Source of the DNA: Mayamaea pseudoterrestris | Taxonomy: Eukaryota > Bacillariophyta > Bacillariophyceae > Sellaphorales > Sellaphoraceae | DNA length: 64,000 nucleotides | NCBI GenBank assembly: GCA_027923505.1 | Contig: BROI01000002.1 | Location: 868,001 to 932,000, forward strand | Direction: 5' to 3' | Shown: one piece after another, positions 50,903 to 60,355 of the stretch | How positions within the stretch are numbered: position 1 is the first letter of the stretch | Layout of the letters: every line of letters begins with the position of its first letter | Notes under the pieces: generated by a model | The model's database searches: none | What the model saw: only the letters and a program-made list of their open reading frames with translations | Told to the model about the DNA's origin: nothing | Program-made: the position numbers and the translations under genes

Positions 50903-52138
50903 CTATGACAACATGCCCAACGATGAAGTAATGGCAAGTATGGATGCGATACCTGAAATGAGTGCAGCAAACTTCTTCCATTTGTGCTCTTGGTCTTCCC
51001 ATTCCTCCGGTATTACTTCAGTTGCACCGACGTAGATGAATGTTCCCGCAACAAGTGCAAGCATAATCGAGTCGACAGCAGGTGCGGCAAACTCATTCAC
51101 CGCCATGCCCAAACCAACACCAATAGGCCCCATGCACGAAAATATTGAAAGGTATTGCATAATCTCACTCTCCTTCATTCCAGACTTGAGAAAAGCCACC
51201 AACAAGGCAATCGACTCCGCTGGTTGATGCAATGCTATACTTAACGTGAGCAGCGCGCAATCCTCAAACGAATCAGCCAGGCCCAAGGCCATCATTTCAA
51301 GCACGCTATGCACTGCCAATGCTCCAAGGAGAATGACAGCGCTACGTCCACTCGTGCTTTCCGCTCTCGCAACCTCCGACGGCGTCCGTTGGTGGTTGCT
51401 GTTGCCTATTACTGCTCCTGGCTTGCGTGAGCCGTTGGCAACCGGATGAGCATGTCCATGTTTACTGCCACCATGCTCCAGCTCATGCAACGCCCCGTGA
51501 GCATCAAAGGCAACCTTTTCCACAAAAAAGATTAACAAGTAACCAGCGAGTACCAGCAAATATGGCGTCACTTCCGGAAAAACGTTCTTGTCCAGCCCGT
51601 GGACACACTCTGGAATCAAATGACCAAAGGCTAGCGACAAGAAGACGCCTCCCGAAAACGCATTGGCAAGTCCAAGGGCTACCTTGTTCTCCGTCATTTT
51701 ACGAGACTTTAATGGAACTAACCAAAAGAAGACGTTGATCGCAGTCAAAAGGGCTTGAAAAATAACCTTCCATAGATGCAAGGGAATGCCATAGGGAGGC
51801 TGCTTTGCAGAAACTAGACTCTGCGCATGACTATGCCCACCTCGAGGAATCTTGTCAACGCAGCTGGAGCAGCAGTCGCATTTGGATGGTGCTTCTCGCC
51901 AATATGGTTGCGACACGGATGATGCGAGCAGAATCGCACGAGCCTTGGAGAAATGAGGACTACTGGTGGTGCTCGGGCAGTTCTGCTGTAACGATTGCTG
52001 CTGCCTGTGAGGTTTCTTGTGAAAAAGCTTATTCTTCTTCCAAGCTGAAACTGCTTCTGAAACTGATACAGTCTCTGTTAAAATGACGAGAATGAGCGTC
52101 AAGAGGCCCTTGGTGTGTCGAGCGGATAACGGTAGCAT
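50903..52138 (-). CDS. ZIP-family zinc/iron transporter
   Basis: Single exon, 411 residues, with an N-terminal signal peptide (MLPLSARHTKGLLTLILVIL). A Cys/His-rich luminal stretch (KCDCCSSCVDKIPRGGHSHA) precedes the first membrane helix. About eight helices follow. The metal-path motifs of ZIP proteins are in place: HSVLEMMALGLADS in TM4 and HQPAESIALLVAF in TM5. The loop between TM3 and TM4 is rich in His (HGALHELEHGGSKHGHAHP), a typical metal-sensing or metal-loading loop. The family moves Zn2+, Fe2+ or Mn2+ into the cytosol; which metal is used here cannot be read. Confidence 0.93.
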   Translation of the reverse strand: MLPLSARHTKGLLTLILVILTETVSVSEAVSAWKKNKLFHKKPHRQQQSLQQNCPSTTSSPHFSKARAILLASSVSQPYWREAPSKCDCCSSCVDKIPRGGHSHAQSLVSAKQPPYGIPLHLWKVIFQALLTAINVFFWLVPLKSRKMTENKVALGLANAFSGGVFLSLAFGHLIPECVHGLDKNVFPEVTPYLLVLAGYLLIFFVEKVAFDAHGALHELEHGGSKHGHAHPVANGSRKPGAVIGNSNHQRTPSEVARAESTSGRSAVILLGALAVHSVLEMMALGLADSFEDCALLTLSIALHQPAESIALLVAFLKSGMKESEIMQYLSIFSCMGPIGVGLGMAVNEFAAPAVDSIMLALVAGTFIYVGATEVIPEEWEDQEHKWKKFAALISGIASILAITSSLGMLS

Positions 52139-52457
52139 GTTTCGCCCCTCTTTTTGTCGTTTGCCTTTCTGTGTTATATTGTCAATTCTGTCACGATCAC
52201 GAATCTTTCACGTCTTCTTGACAATGTATTGGACAATCTACTTGCTCCTTTTGACGGTGAGAAGCGCTGGATACATGCGATTTCTGTGGGATCATGGTGG
52301 CACATCCAATCGATGGACGCATCCAATTTAGCCCCATCCCTAACTCACGGCCGATGCCGCGCCACGCATGCTACCCTTTTAACGGCACGTAGAGTAATCT
52401 ACCTATAACCAATAGCATTAGACACATCGTATAGAAACTATACAGCTCTAAGATTGT

Positions 52458-53687
52458 TTACTTGTCGACTCTTAGCGTAGGGCCAAGCATCGACAAGAAC
52501 TTTCGTCGCGCGGTGGCCAGCGCCTGCACCTGCGACTCTGCCACGCGTAACGCGGCACCATCACTTGGCACAAACAGCAAGACTGGTTCCTCCAGTGGCT
52601 CGGGAATGAGCCCCTGCACCATCAGCCTTCGATGTGCAAACGACGCAGTAGTGTCATGCTGCTGCTGCTGCGATTGCAACCAAGCATGCTCCATGACGTT
52701 TCGACTCGACAGGCGCTTGCGTGGATCCAAAGTGACAAGCTGTTCCAGCAGCTCGACCAAGTGGTCACTCTCTGTTGCTCGTGGCAATATACTTGCCATG
52801 CCTTTGGGCGGAACCGCTTCGAAACGAAGCTTGGTGTAATCTGGAGTAATTGCTGCAACATCTGGCCACGAGTCGATTGTTGGAGTTCCTAGCGCGCGAA
52901 AGATAAGGGTTAATTGATCCAGCACGCTGCGGCCCGGAAACAAGGGTCGTCCCAGTAGCAGCTCGCATACTACCAAGCCAGCCGAGTAAACATCGACAGA
53001 GGCGTCGGTGGGTGCACATCCAAGCAGCATTTCTGGTGGGCGATAGTGCAATGTACAAAGGCCTCGAGGTATTGTCGAATAGCTTGATGTTGCGTCTTGA
53101 TTATTCAAAGCAGCCGCAGCAATAGAAGTAGTGAATTGTGAGAGTCCAAAGTCGCAAATTTGCACGTGGCCGGTCGGTGTCACGAGCAAATTGGCCGGGG
53201 TCACGTCGAGATGCAAAACGTCGTGAGAATGCAAGTGATCGAGACCTGCAAACAAGTCTCGCGCAATGCTTTTAATGACAGGCATGGAAATTAATGGAAG
53301 AAACGATTTTCGTCGCCATTGCATGGTGAATGCAAGGTCCGTCGGACAGTAGTCAAACGCCAGCGACAAGGACGGCCCGCTGGAATACATGGCGCGAAGA
53401 GTCACGACATGGTCATGCGAACCCAACTTCCGAAGCGCCGCAACTTCGTTCGCAACATCTGGACTATACTCTTGGTGGTTGGTGGATTGAAACAAGGCTT
53501 TGACGGCAACGACGCGAACCTCGGAGGCATGATGAATGATTGCCAATGATATTTCTCCAAAGGCGCCGCTCGCCATGCGCGAATTGGGGACTGTTATAAC
53601 GTGTTCCGAGCCAAAATAATCCATCCCAATAGATGAAGAGGATGTTGCTTTATGAGTTACATGGTTGGTCTCGCTATTTTCACTCAT
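52458..53687 (-). CDS. CMGC-like protein kinase with HLD instead of HRD
   Basis: Single exon, 409 residues. The ATP loop is ASGAFGEISLA, the lysine is in VVAVKALF, and the helix-C Glu is probably in ANEVAALRKL. The catalytic loop reads HLDVTPANLL: the HRD Arg is Leu and the usual Lys two residues after the Asp (HRDLK) is Thr, though Asp and Asn remain. DFG is present (ICDFGLSQF), and the activation segment ends LHYRPPEMLLG. The YRPPE and the following DVYSAGLVVCELLLGRPLFPG, VLDQLTLIFRALGTP are CDK/MAPK-type. It could be a CDK-like kinase with altered regulation or weak activity. The C-terminus adds about 60 non-kinase residues. Confidence 0.87.
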   Translation of the reverse strand: MSENSETNHVTHKATSSSSIGMDYFGSEHVITVPNSRMASGAFGEISLAIIHHASEVRVVAVKALFQSTNHQEYSPDVANEVAALRKLGSHDHVVTLRAMYSSGPSLSLAFDYCPTDLAFTMQWRRKSFLPLISMPVIKSIARDLFAGLDHLHSHDVLHLDVTPANLLVTPTGHVQICDFGLSQFTTSIAAAALNNQDATSSYSTIPRGLCTLHYRPPEMLLGCAPTDASVDVYSAGLVVCELLLGRPLFPGRSVLDQLTLIFRALGTPTIDSWPDVAAITPDYTKLRFEAVPPKGMASILPRATESDHLVELLEQLVTLDPRKRLSSRNVMEHAWLQSQQQQHDTTASFAHRRLMVQGLIPEPLEEPVLLFVPSDGAALRVAESQVQALATARRKFLSMLGPTLRVDK

Positions 53688-53974
53688 AATGACGGAATAA
53701 ACAAGGATGGTCGCCCATCATGCGTTTCAATGTGATGGAACAAAACATTCATTCATTTTTGTGTCGTATGGTTACTCCTACCACGGTACTCAATTTTCAG
53801 CGATGCAGTACCGATACGACGCTCATTCCTACGTCACTCGCAGATTACGTCACACAACACACAATCGGCGCTTGTTGATGTTTGTTCGACAGCAGGCCAT
53901 CATACAGCCTCCAAGAAGGCCTCCCCCGTCGTCCAAAAGGAAGAACAACATCAGAACCATCAACCTTTGTTGCC

Positions 53975-56020
53975 ATGAGATTCAGCATTGCCGTGCTTGC
54001 GCTGCAACTGCTGCCGGCGTCGCAAGCCTTCACGAATAGTCTTCGACACGCTCGCACCTCCACAGCAAAGAACAAGTTGCATTCGACGGAAGACGACGAT
54101 GACTACTTTGACCCGTACTTGGACAAGGCTCTCCGCACCGACGTCTTTCAGCTCTACAGTCCACCAGGAGGAGGGGCAAGAACCAATGGCATCGTGGCGC
54201 CGTCGGCAGCAAAGAAGGAGCGGCTGCATCAAAAGTCTCCTCCCGCCGTTGTGTTTTACGACAGCAAGCGACGCAAATTCATGCAGGGCTTTAAAAGCAG
54301 CGTACAAACGGTCCGAGATATTTCCAAAAAGACCATTTCAACAGTCAGCAAAGCTTCCATACAGGCTCCCGAGGTTGTCACGTCGCAACTAGAGTCCATC
54401 GTGACCAACGCCAGAACACTGGCGCCATTCCAAAAAGTGCAACGTTTACAAATTCCGCAACTGAGCCACCAGCAGAACGAATATTTCGGCGCCACGGCGG
54501 CTGGCTTTTGCACGTCGCTGACGCTTGCTCCGGAAGCAGTAGCCTTTGCAGTCATGACTGGCGTCAATCCATTGGTGGCACTGTGGACGAGCGTCATTGT
54601 AGGCATGACGGCGTCTTTATTAGGTGGTCGGCCTGGTTTGATTTCAGGTACCAGCGGCGCCTGCGCCATGGTGTGCGCTGGATTATGCGCACAAAAGGGA
54701 CCGCAATACTTGACAGCATGTGCGCTTCTAGCAGGCGTTTTTCAAATTGCTGGCGGAGTGCTGGGTGTGGGAAAGTTTATTCGTCTGGTTCCCCAACCAG
54801 TCATGCTTGGTTTTGTGAATGGTTTGGCTTTACTCATGGCCAAGACGCAACTGATTCACTTTGCCGGCTTGTCGCCGCTGTCGGCACCTGGTGTTTCAGC
54901 CATTGGAATATCTGCCGCAACCATTGGTCTCGTCAAGCTGCTACCCAAGTTTAGCAAAGTGATACCGCCGTCGTTGGGGGCTGTGACGCTGGTATCCATC
55001 GTATCAGCTATATTCAAATTGCCAGTCAAACGACTTGCGGATGTGGCGGGAGCAGGCACGTTTGCTGGTGGTTGGCAGGCGTTACCAAAAATTGGCTTGC
55101 CAAGCGTGCCTCTAAATTTAGCAACTGTACAAACGGTCTTGCCGTATGCCATCATTATAGCTGTCGTTGGCTTGCTGGAGAGCCTTCTCACCACGCAAGT
55201 GGTTGATGGCATGCTTGATGATGGAAAACGCGGCTCGACTGAAAAGGAATGCATTGCACAGGGAGCTGCCAACGTTGCCAGCGGCTTGTTCGGTGGTATG
55301 GCAGGCGGTGTTCAGCTTGGCCAGTCAATACTCAACGTCCAATCTGGCGGCGCCATCAACAAATGGTCAGGCATAAGCGCCGGAATCTTTCTAGCTGGGA
55401 GCATCGTCTTGGGAGCGCCATTGGTGGGAGCCATTCCTGTTGCAAGTTTAGCAGGAGTCATGCTATTGGTGTGTCAATCAACATTCTCATGGTCGTCGCT
55501 GCGAGTAGTGAACAAAATTCCAAAAATTGACGCTTGTATACTGGCCATGACCAGCATTCTCACACTTCAAAAAAATCTTGCGGCTGCCGTTCTGTACGGG
55601 ACAATGGCGTCGGCGCTGGGCTTTGCATGGAGGAAAAGCAAAATGCTACGAGCAGACGAATACGTGTTTGAAGATAACAACGTAAAGCTCTATTCGCTAA
55701 AAGGTCCACTGTTCTTTGGATCAGCGGGTGCTTTCGACTCAATTTTCGACGTTGGTGGCGACCCAGAAAAGGTGATTATGGACTTTAGCGAATGCAGAGT
55801 GCACGATCATTCCGCATTAGATGCGGTTTGCAGCATGGCAGAAAAATATAGCCGGTCGGGCAAGCAAGTCATTGTCCGCCGAGTGAGCAGTGATACTGCT
55901 CAGTTGCTTCGAAAACTGGACAGAAGTGGCTCATTGATTGTTGAGACTGATGCAACCAATGATCCGCAATATCAAGTAGCGGAAAATAGTGAATTGTACG
56001 AGAATCTGCGAATCGGGTAA
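53975..56020 (+). CDS. Plastid-targeted SulP/SLC26 anion transporter with STAS domain
   Basis: Single exon, 681 residues from the ATG at 53975, which opens a signal peptide (MRFSIAVLALQLLPAS) ending QA/FTNSLRHART, an ASAFAP-type site with Phe at +1 and a Ser/Arg-rich transit region. An upstream in-frame ATG at 53882 has no such leader. About twelve membrane helices follow; typical SulP phrases are FCTSLTLAPEAVAFAVMTGV, GGRPGLISGTSGA and GGVQLGQSILNVQSGG. The STAS domain closes the protein (LYSLKGPLFFGSAGAFDSIF, VIMDFSECRVHDHSALDAV). SulP proteins move sulfate, bicarbonate or other anions. A plastid location would suit sulfate for cysteine synthesis or bicarbonate for carbon concentration; the substrate is unknown. 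Confidence 0.88.
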   Translation: MRFSIAVLALQLLPASQAFTNSLRHARTSTAKNKLHSTEDDDDYFDPYLDKALRTDVFQLYSPPGGGARTNGIVAPSAAKKERLHQKSPPAVVFYDSKRRKFMQGFKSSVQTVRDISKKTISTVSKASIQAPEVVTSQLESIVTNARTLAPFQKVQRLQIPQLSHQQNEYFGATAAGFCTSLTLAPEAVAFAVMTGVNPLVALWTSVIVGMTASLLGGRPGLISGTSGACAMVCAGLCAQKGPQYLTACALLAGVFQIAGGVLGVGKFIRLVPQPVMLGFVNGLALLMAKTQLIHFAGLSPLSAPGVSAIGISAATIGLVKLLPKFSKVIPPSLGAVTLVSIVSAIFKLPVKRLADVAGAGTFAGGWQALPKIGLPSVPLNLATVQTVLPYAIIIAVVGLLESLLTTQVVDGMLDDGKRGSTEKECIAQGAANVASGLFGGMAGGVQLGQSILNVQSGGAINKWSGISAGIFLAGSIVLGAPLVGAIPVASLAGVMLLVCQSTFSWSSLRVVNKIPKIDACILAMTSILTLQKNLAAAVLYGTMASALGFAWRKSKMLRADEYVFEDNNVKLYSLKGPLFFGSAGAFDSIFDVGGDPEKVIMDFSECRVHDHSALDAVCSMAEKYSRSGKQVIVRRVSSDTAQLLRKLDRSGSLIVETDATNDPQYQVAENSELYENLRIG

Positions 56021-56272
56021 ATCGGTTGTTTGAGCTAAGCATCCATGCACTGCTATCAGGGTCAAAATAGTTTATATCTGTTTATTGTATTTAACATACA
56101 TTGCAACTTGGTAATATGTGTAGCTGTGAAGTGGTGTAACAAGCAAAACGTCGATTGGGACTTGCAGGCACTTTTAATGCTTTCGCAACGTCTAATTCCC
56201 GAAAGGCTTCAAGTAAGTATCGTTGACATGTCGCTATATTGTGTATGCATCAATCACTGCCTCTACTCCAAC
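56021..56272. other. Region between SulP gene and gag remnant
   Basis: AT-rich 3' flank with no gene seen. No long terminal repeat could be matched by eye to the other side of the gag segment. Confidence 0.35.
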
Positions 56273-57373
56273 TCAGCAGCGAGGATTCGCTGGGTTGCGG
56301 GGGCTCATTTCGGTAACTTTGCCTCCCATGGTATCCGTTGCGGTTGCCGCGTAAACACACGTGGCGCTGGTATGCCGATTATTGAGACCAAAGCCGTGCG
56401 TCCAGCAATAATGACGCCGGCGAGATGTAGCAGGAGTAGTTGTTGTTGTACCAGTTGGGGCAGCAGAAGCAGCATGCGACGAAGCGGCACGAGCGAGAGC
56501 CTGCTCATTCTGCTGCAACTGACGACGGAGATGCCCTTGTTCGATCAACAGCGCATTTAAGCGTGCAGCAAGAGCGTTATCATGATAAACGCCGAAATCA
56601 ATGGCTGTGCGCTGTTCGCGACGCACCCTGTTGGCGCGGTTGAATCTCGCCTGGAAATCTTTCATGGTGCGATCATCGTCACAAACGGCTCGCTCGTAGG
56701 CGGCGATGTCATCAGCAAATACGCCACTGTTGCGTAAAACAAGGAGTGTATCGTAAATTTGGTTCCATTCGTCAATTGGTCCGCCCGCAGCGTCAGCAAA
56801 ATCAGTAATTTCGGTGAGTCGATTCCAAATGGTTTCAATGGGTTCGTTCGGATCCCACGGCGTGAGGAGGCGCTGGCGGTTCTTCTCGCGTTCAGCGTTG
56901 GTGATGCTTCCATAGTTAGTATTCAAATGCGTCAGTAGTTGCATGGTAGTGACGTTGGAGTAGCTGAAGCGACGATGCTTTAGAATGGCGTAGTAGATCT
57001 CGTTGACGGCTGTCATCAACAACGTTTTGAGCGCAAGATCGGCAATGCCCATCGTCTGGTAAACTTCCATAGCTTCTCTGTAGACACGTTCGCGCTCCTC
57101 AAAAAGGTAGTGCTTTGTCATGTCAGGAGGCGGCGCACCCAGTGGAGCTGGAAGTGTAGGTGCTTGAAAAGAAATGGCTGGATTGGGAAAGCGGACGAGC
57201 ATTTCGGCAGGAGAGAGCTTGACGCAGAGGAAATCATGGCCATCAAACCCATTGCGGAAAGGGATTTTGCGAGCGTTCGCAATGAGCTGAGCGGTAGCGG
57301 TAGTGAGTGTAGAGTAGCTTGGTTTGCCGTCAATGACAGTCAACGGAGCAAGTTCGGGAAGCGTGAAATTCAT
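56273..57373 (-). mobile_element. Orphan Ty1/Copia gag (CoDi-like), incomplete element
   Basis: A 366-residue Gag-like protein with the helical Copia capsid fold (MQLLTHLNTNYGSITNAERE, WNRLTEITDFADAAGG) and a C-terminal zinc knuckle of the form C-W-T-H-G...H-x4-C, as in diatom CoDi elements. No protease, integrase, reverse transcriptase or RNase H and no paired terminal repeats are seen in the window, so the element is incomplete: only the gag part remains. The gag part itself is open, which suggests a fairly young remnant or one kept for host use. Confidence 0.8.
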
Positions 57374-57978
57374 CGAGGATCAGTTTAAGCAGCTGAGTCG
57401 GAGCAGTTAAAGAGAAGGCGGAGCAATAGTAGCAGGTGAACGGGATGTAACACTTCTGTTGAAGGGTCTTAAAGTCACTACAGCAGACAAGCGATTTGAC
57501 GTGTGATTGCACTTTAATGAGCTCATCATGGCTGCCGTATTCTTTGACTGAGGTGTGAAGCGAAACGCTGGGAATGCATGGTGGAACGAAGAGTGATACT
57601 CATGACTCATGGAAAGACGTACCGGTACTCAAGGCGTCTCGTCGTAGTCGGATTCCGAGTTCCATAGAAACGCGCGATGACCAACGACGATGACGCAGAT
57701 TCGAACTGCGCGCGACAGCGCGCGTGTTATGGGCGACGAAACAGGGAATCTCGGTGCAGACGGTCAACCTTTCCAAAAGCATCAGCATGAGACAAGCACT
57801 TGACTCAGAAGGCTACTATTGTTGATACAAAAAAGCAGGAGAAGCAAAATATCATCAGTGAATGTCTTCGCACAACACTCCGCACCCACAAGAGCATATT
57901 TGCTGTTGTTATCCGATCCGTCAAGAAATGGCGCGTCATCACCAGCCAGAATTACCATCACGTTCCGATGAGCTTACC
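57374..57978. other. Intergenic region with a GC hairpin
   Basis: Left flank of the gag remnant on its 5' side and upstream of the SRPBCC gene. Contains the palindrome ACCGGT (near 57620) and a six-base-pair hairpin GCGCGC-GACA-GCGCGC at about 57709-57724 beside a TTCGAA box. Short open frames here have no coding character. Confidence 0.4.
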
Positions 57979-59166
57979 ATGCCGGTTGCTATAAGAAATG
58001 TTCATGGCGCTTATCCAGCCTTCCATATATTCATACTACTACTCATATCAACCCAATGCGCCGATTCCTTCGTGCTTTCACACGCAAATCCCCATGCCCG
58101 AACCAATCGCAGACGGAACAATTTATTCCCAGCGACCAAACTGCAGGAAATAACGTCGACGGCCCCAGATTCTGTCACGACATCAGAGACATGGTCTCTT
58201 TCGGCTTCGAATGCTCGCAGTGAGAGTCGCTTTGGCTTACGACGCCGCGTGAAAGCGGTGCTACAGAATGCCAAGAACCGGACGGGTCTTCCCAATCTGA
58301 ACTCAGAAGACGACGCATTCGTTGAATCATCCATCAGTAGCCAGTCCATGGGCAAAGCTTTCGATGATGCAGAAGAATACTTATTCCATGAGGAGTTGGA
58401 TGATTTTGTTGCATTGCCGAATGAGGAAGTGCCAATCGCCGTGCGAAGCAACTATGTTGCTCCTGTCAAAACTGTCGACCAATCGACTCCAGTTTCATCA
58501 ATATCAGCACAGGCACAAAAACCTCTGCCTTTTACTCTCCCAACATTAACAGAAGAACAGAATGAGCTGCTTCGAAAGGGTGAACGAGTACAGTACCAAG
58601 CCAAAATGGGAGGAGAAGGCAATGGCTTTGTCGTGGTTGACGTTCAAGCTCCACCCTACGTTGTATGGGAGTGTCTGTTAGACTTTGAAGCATACCCGGA
58701 ACAAATTGACACTGTGAGAAGCATGCGCATGTTTACATCGACGCACTTGAACAGCAGCTACATTGCCGAAGACCCCGTTCTGCCTGCCTTGACGCGAAAC
58801 ATGCGACACTATGGTCGCGCGTCAGTGACGCGCGCCTCCTTTGTGTTGAGCAAGTTTCGACTGAACATTGCCGCCGTACACAAGTATCGCCCACATCCAG
58901 ATGGTCACTACATGACGTTTACGCTGGACAAGGCATGCAAGAATGTGGTTCTGCAGGATGCCAAGGGGATATGGTACACGCAGGCATGCCCCGACGGACG
59001 ACAAGACTACACGCGCGTGTGGCTACTATGTGAGCTCAAAGTATCTCCCTTGCTGCCAACCTTTATCGTTGACTACGCGGCGCGCCGAGCTATGCCACGG
59101 GCAACGACCTGGCTCAAACCAGTCGTGGAGACTTCTGCCAATCGATGGCTGGGGACTGGAATGTAG
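57979..59166 (+). CDS. Plastid-targeted SRPBCC (polyketide cyclase/START-like) protein
   Basis: Single exon, 395 residues from the ATG at 57979. Its leader (MPVAIRNVHGAYPAFHIFIL, LLISTQCADS/FVLSHANPHART) combines a signal peptide with an ASAFAP-like site and an Arg-rich transit region, so plastid import is likely. Residues about 80-190 are disordered. The SRPBCC domain begins FTLPTLTEEQNELLRKGERV and contains VVDVQAPPYVVWECLLDFEAYPE, then YTRVWLLCELKVSPLLPTFI, the helix-grip fold that holds a lipid or isoprenoid. The C-terminal amphipathic helix is ARRAMPRATTWLKPVVET. Related plastid and cyanobacterial proteins are annotated cyclase/dehydrase or COQ10-like; the ligand is unknown. Confidence 0.8.
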   Translation: MPVAIRNVHGAYPAFHIFILLLISTQCADSFVLSHANPHARTNRRRNNLFPATKLQEITSTAPDSVTTSETWSLSASNARSESRFGLRRRVKAVLQNAKNRTGLPNLNSEDDAFVESSISSQSMGKAFDDAEEYLFHEELDDFVALPNEEVPIAVRSNYVAPVKTVDQSTPVSSISAQAQKPLPFTLPTLTEEQNELLRKGERVQYQAKMGGEGNGFVVVDVQAPPYVVWECLLDFEAYPEQIDTVRSMRMFTSTHLNSSYIAEDPVLPALTRNMRHYGRASVTRASFVLSKFRLNIAAVHKYRPHPDGHYMTFTLDKACKNVVLQDAKGIWYTQACPDGRQDYTRVWLLCELKVSPLLPTFIVDYAARRAMPRATTWLKPVVETSANRWLGTGM

Positions 59167-59470
59167 AGCCTTACTAATAAAACTACACCGGTATAAAATT
59201 GACAATATATAGACGTTATGAAAGCGAGCATATAAGCTCTGGTAGCCGCTGCTTATGCGTACGTAATGAAGGTCGTTTGCGCTTTTGCTGAGTAGCAGTC
59301 CACGGGACTCGACAAAGCGTGATTGCTTTGAACCCCAACTCTTTTGGGTCGACCAGGTGACTTTTTGACGCGGACGAGGAAAGATCTCCTTGCTCCTTGC
59401 AGCTTGCCAGTTTACTCTTCGTTGCAATCTATCCTCAATTTCGGTCAAGTGCAGCACAATCGTCAAGAGA

Positions 59471-59829
59471 ATGGTTGAAACAAAATTTGAGGTCGGCATG
59501 ACTTGCTCGGGATGCGCCGACGCCATCAAGCGGATTCTTGGCAAGATTGACGGAGTCCAAAGCATTGATGCAAATGTTGACACTAAGATTGTAACTGTTC
59601 AAGCTGACCCATCGGTGTCTCCACAATATATGCTTGAAAAGCTTGAAAAGGTGAGTTGTTATGGAAATTGATATGTGAAATGCAGACGAATGCTTTTGCA
59701 GCTGGCATTTACTTTTTCGTTCGAATGATGTGCTAGAGTTTGTTCGCTTGTTCGCTGTATTTATTCTCATCCGCTCTTTGCTCATCGCAGTGGGGAACTG
59801 CTGCCAAAAAGACGGTAGCATTGGTATAA
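59471..59829 (+). CDS. ATX1: Atx1-like copper chaperone
   Basis: Exons 59471-59650 and 59791-59829 (140-nt intron, phase 0), giving 72 residues, the usual Atx1 size. The protein is a single HMA domain: TKFEVGMTCSGCADAIKRIL carries the Cu(I)-binding M-T-C-x-x-C, IDGVQSIDANVDTKIVTVQA is the second strand, and the exon junction gives EKLEK/WGTAAKKTVALV, the conserved end. The lysine in AAKKT is the one that contacts copper and docks to the target in yeast Atx1. It delivers Cu(I) to a P-type ATPase of the secretory pathway. Confidence 0.92.
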
Positions 59830-60355
59830 CAACGCGTGATTGATGCCTGCTTCGGGTCGCGCGGCCTATCTTCTGCACCTATGTAAAGCAAGATCTACGT
59901 AGAGTCCTTGACACATAACACCAACAGACTGCGTCTACATGCAAACGAATACAGTATAAATTACTTCGACTTGCTCTCAAACCTATACGATTGCATTAGT
60001 TCCTCCTTCTGACCCCGTTTTCGCCGATAAGCATTCGTTCTTTGAAATTGGTCGAGGAACAATCCAATCAATCATGGCACTTTCTAAATAGTAGCTCAAT
60101 GCATTCATAAAGATTGTTTTCGATAAGCAAGTTTCAGATTCCTTGTAGCTCGTCCTTTGCAATGTATCTCGTGTGACGGTAGATATCGTGGATAGAATTT
60201 GTCTTATCGGTTTTGAAAAGTCAAATGGACGGTGACGAAGCGCACGACGAAACGAATCCAACGCGTTGCCTTTCACAATGGTCGCTGTGACCCCCGACAA
60301 CGTTAATCAAACGGCCATTTCCTGCTATTAAAGTCTTTGCAGCTACATCATTAAC
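59830..60355. other. Intergenic region between Atx1-like gene and Sec24
   Basis: A 105-codon - strand frame (59983-60300) crosses this region but has no ATG at its start and no recognised domain; it is noted, not called. Otherwise featureless. Confidence 0.4.

Noticed and set aside
57640-57760. tRNA-like T-arm (CGCAG-TTCGAAT-CTGCG on the - strand)
   Set aside because: The T-stem and loop are perfect, but no matching acceptor stem, D-arm or anticodon arm fits around them; the neighbouring GCGCGC hairpin explains much of the pairing.
59983-60300. 105-codon - strand frame upstream of Sec24
   Set aside because: No ATG at its 5' end, a stop lies just upstream, and no domain is seen.
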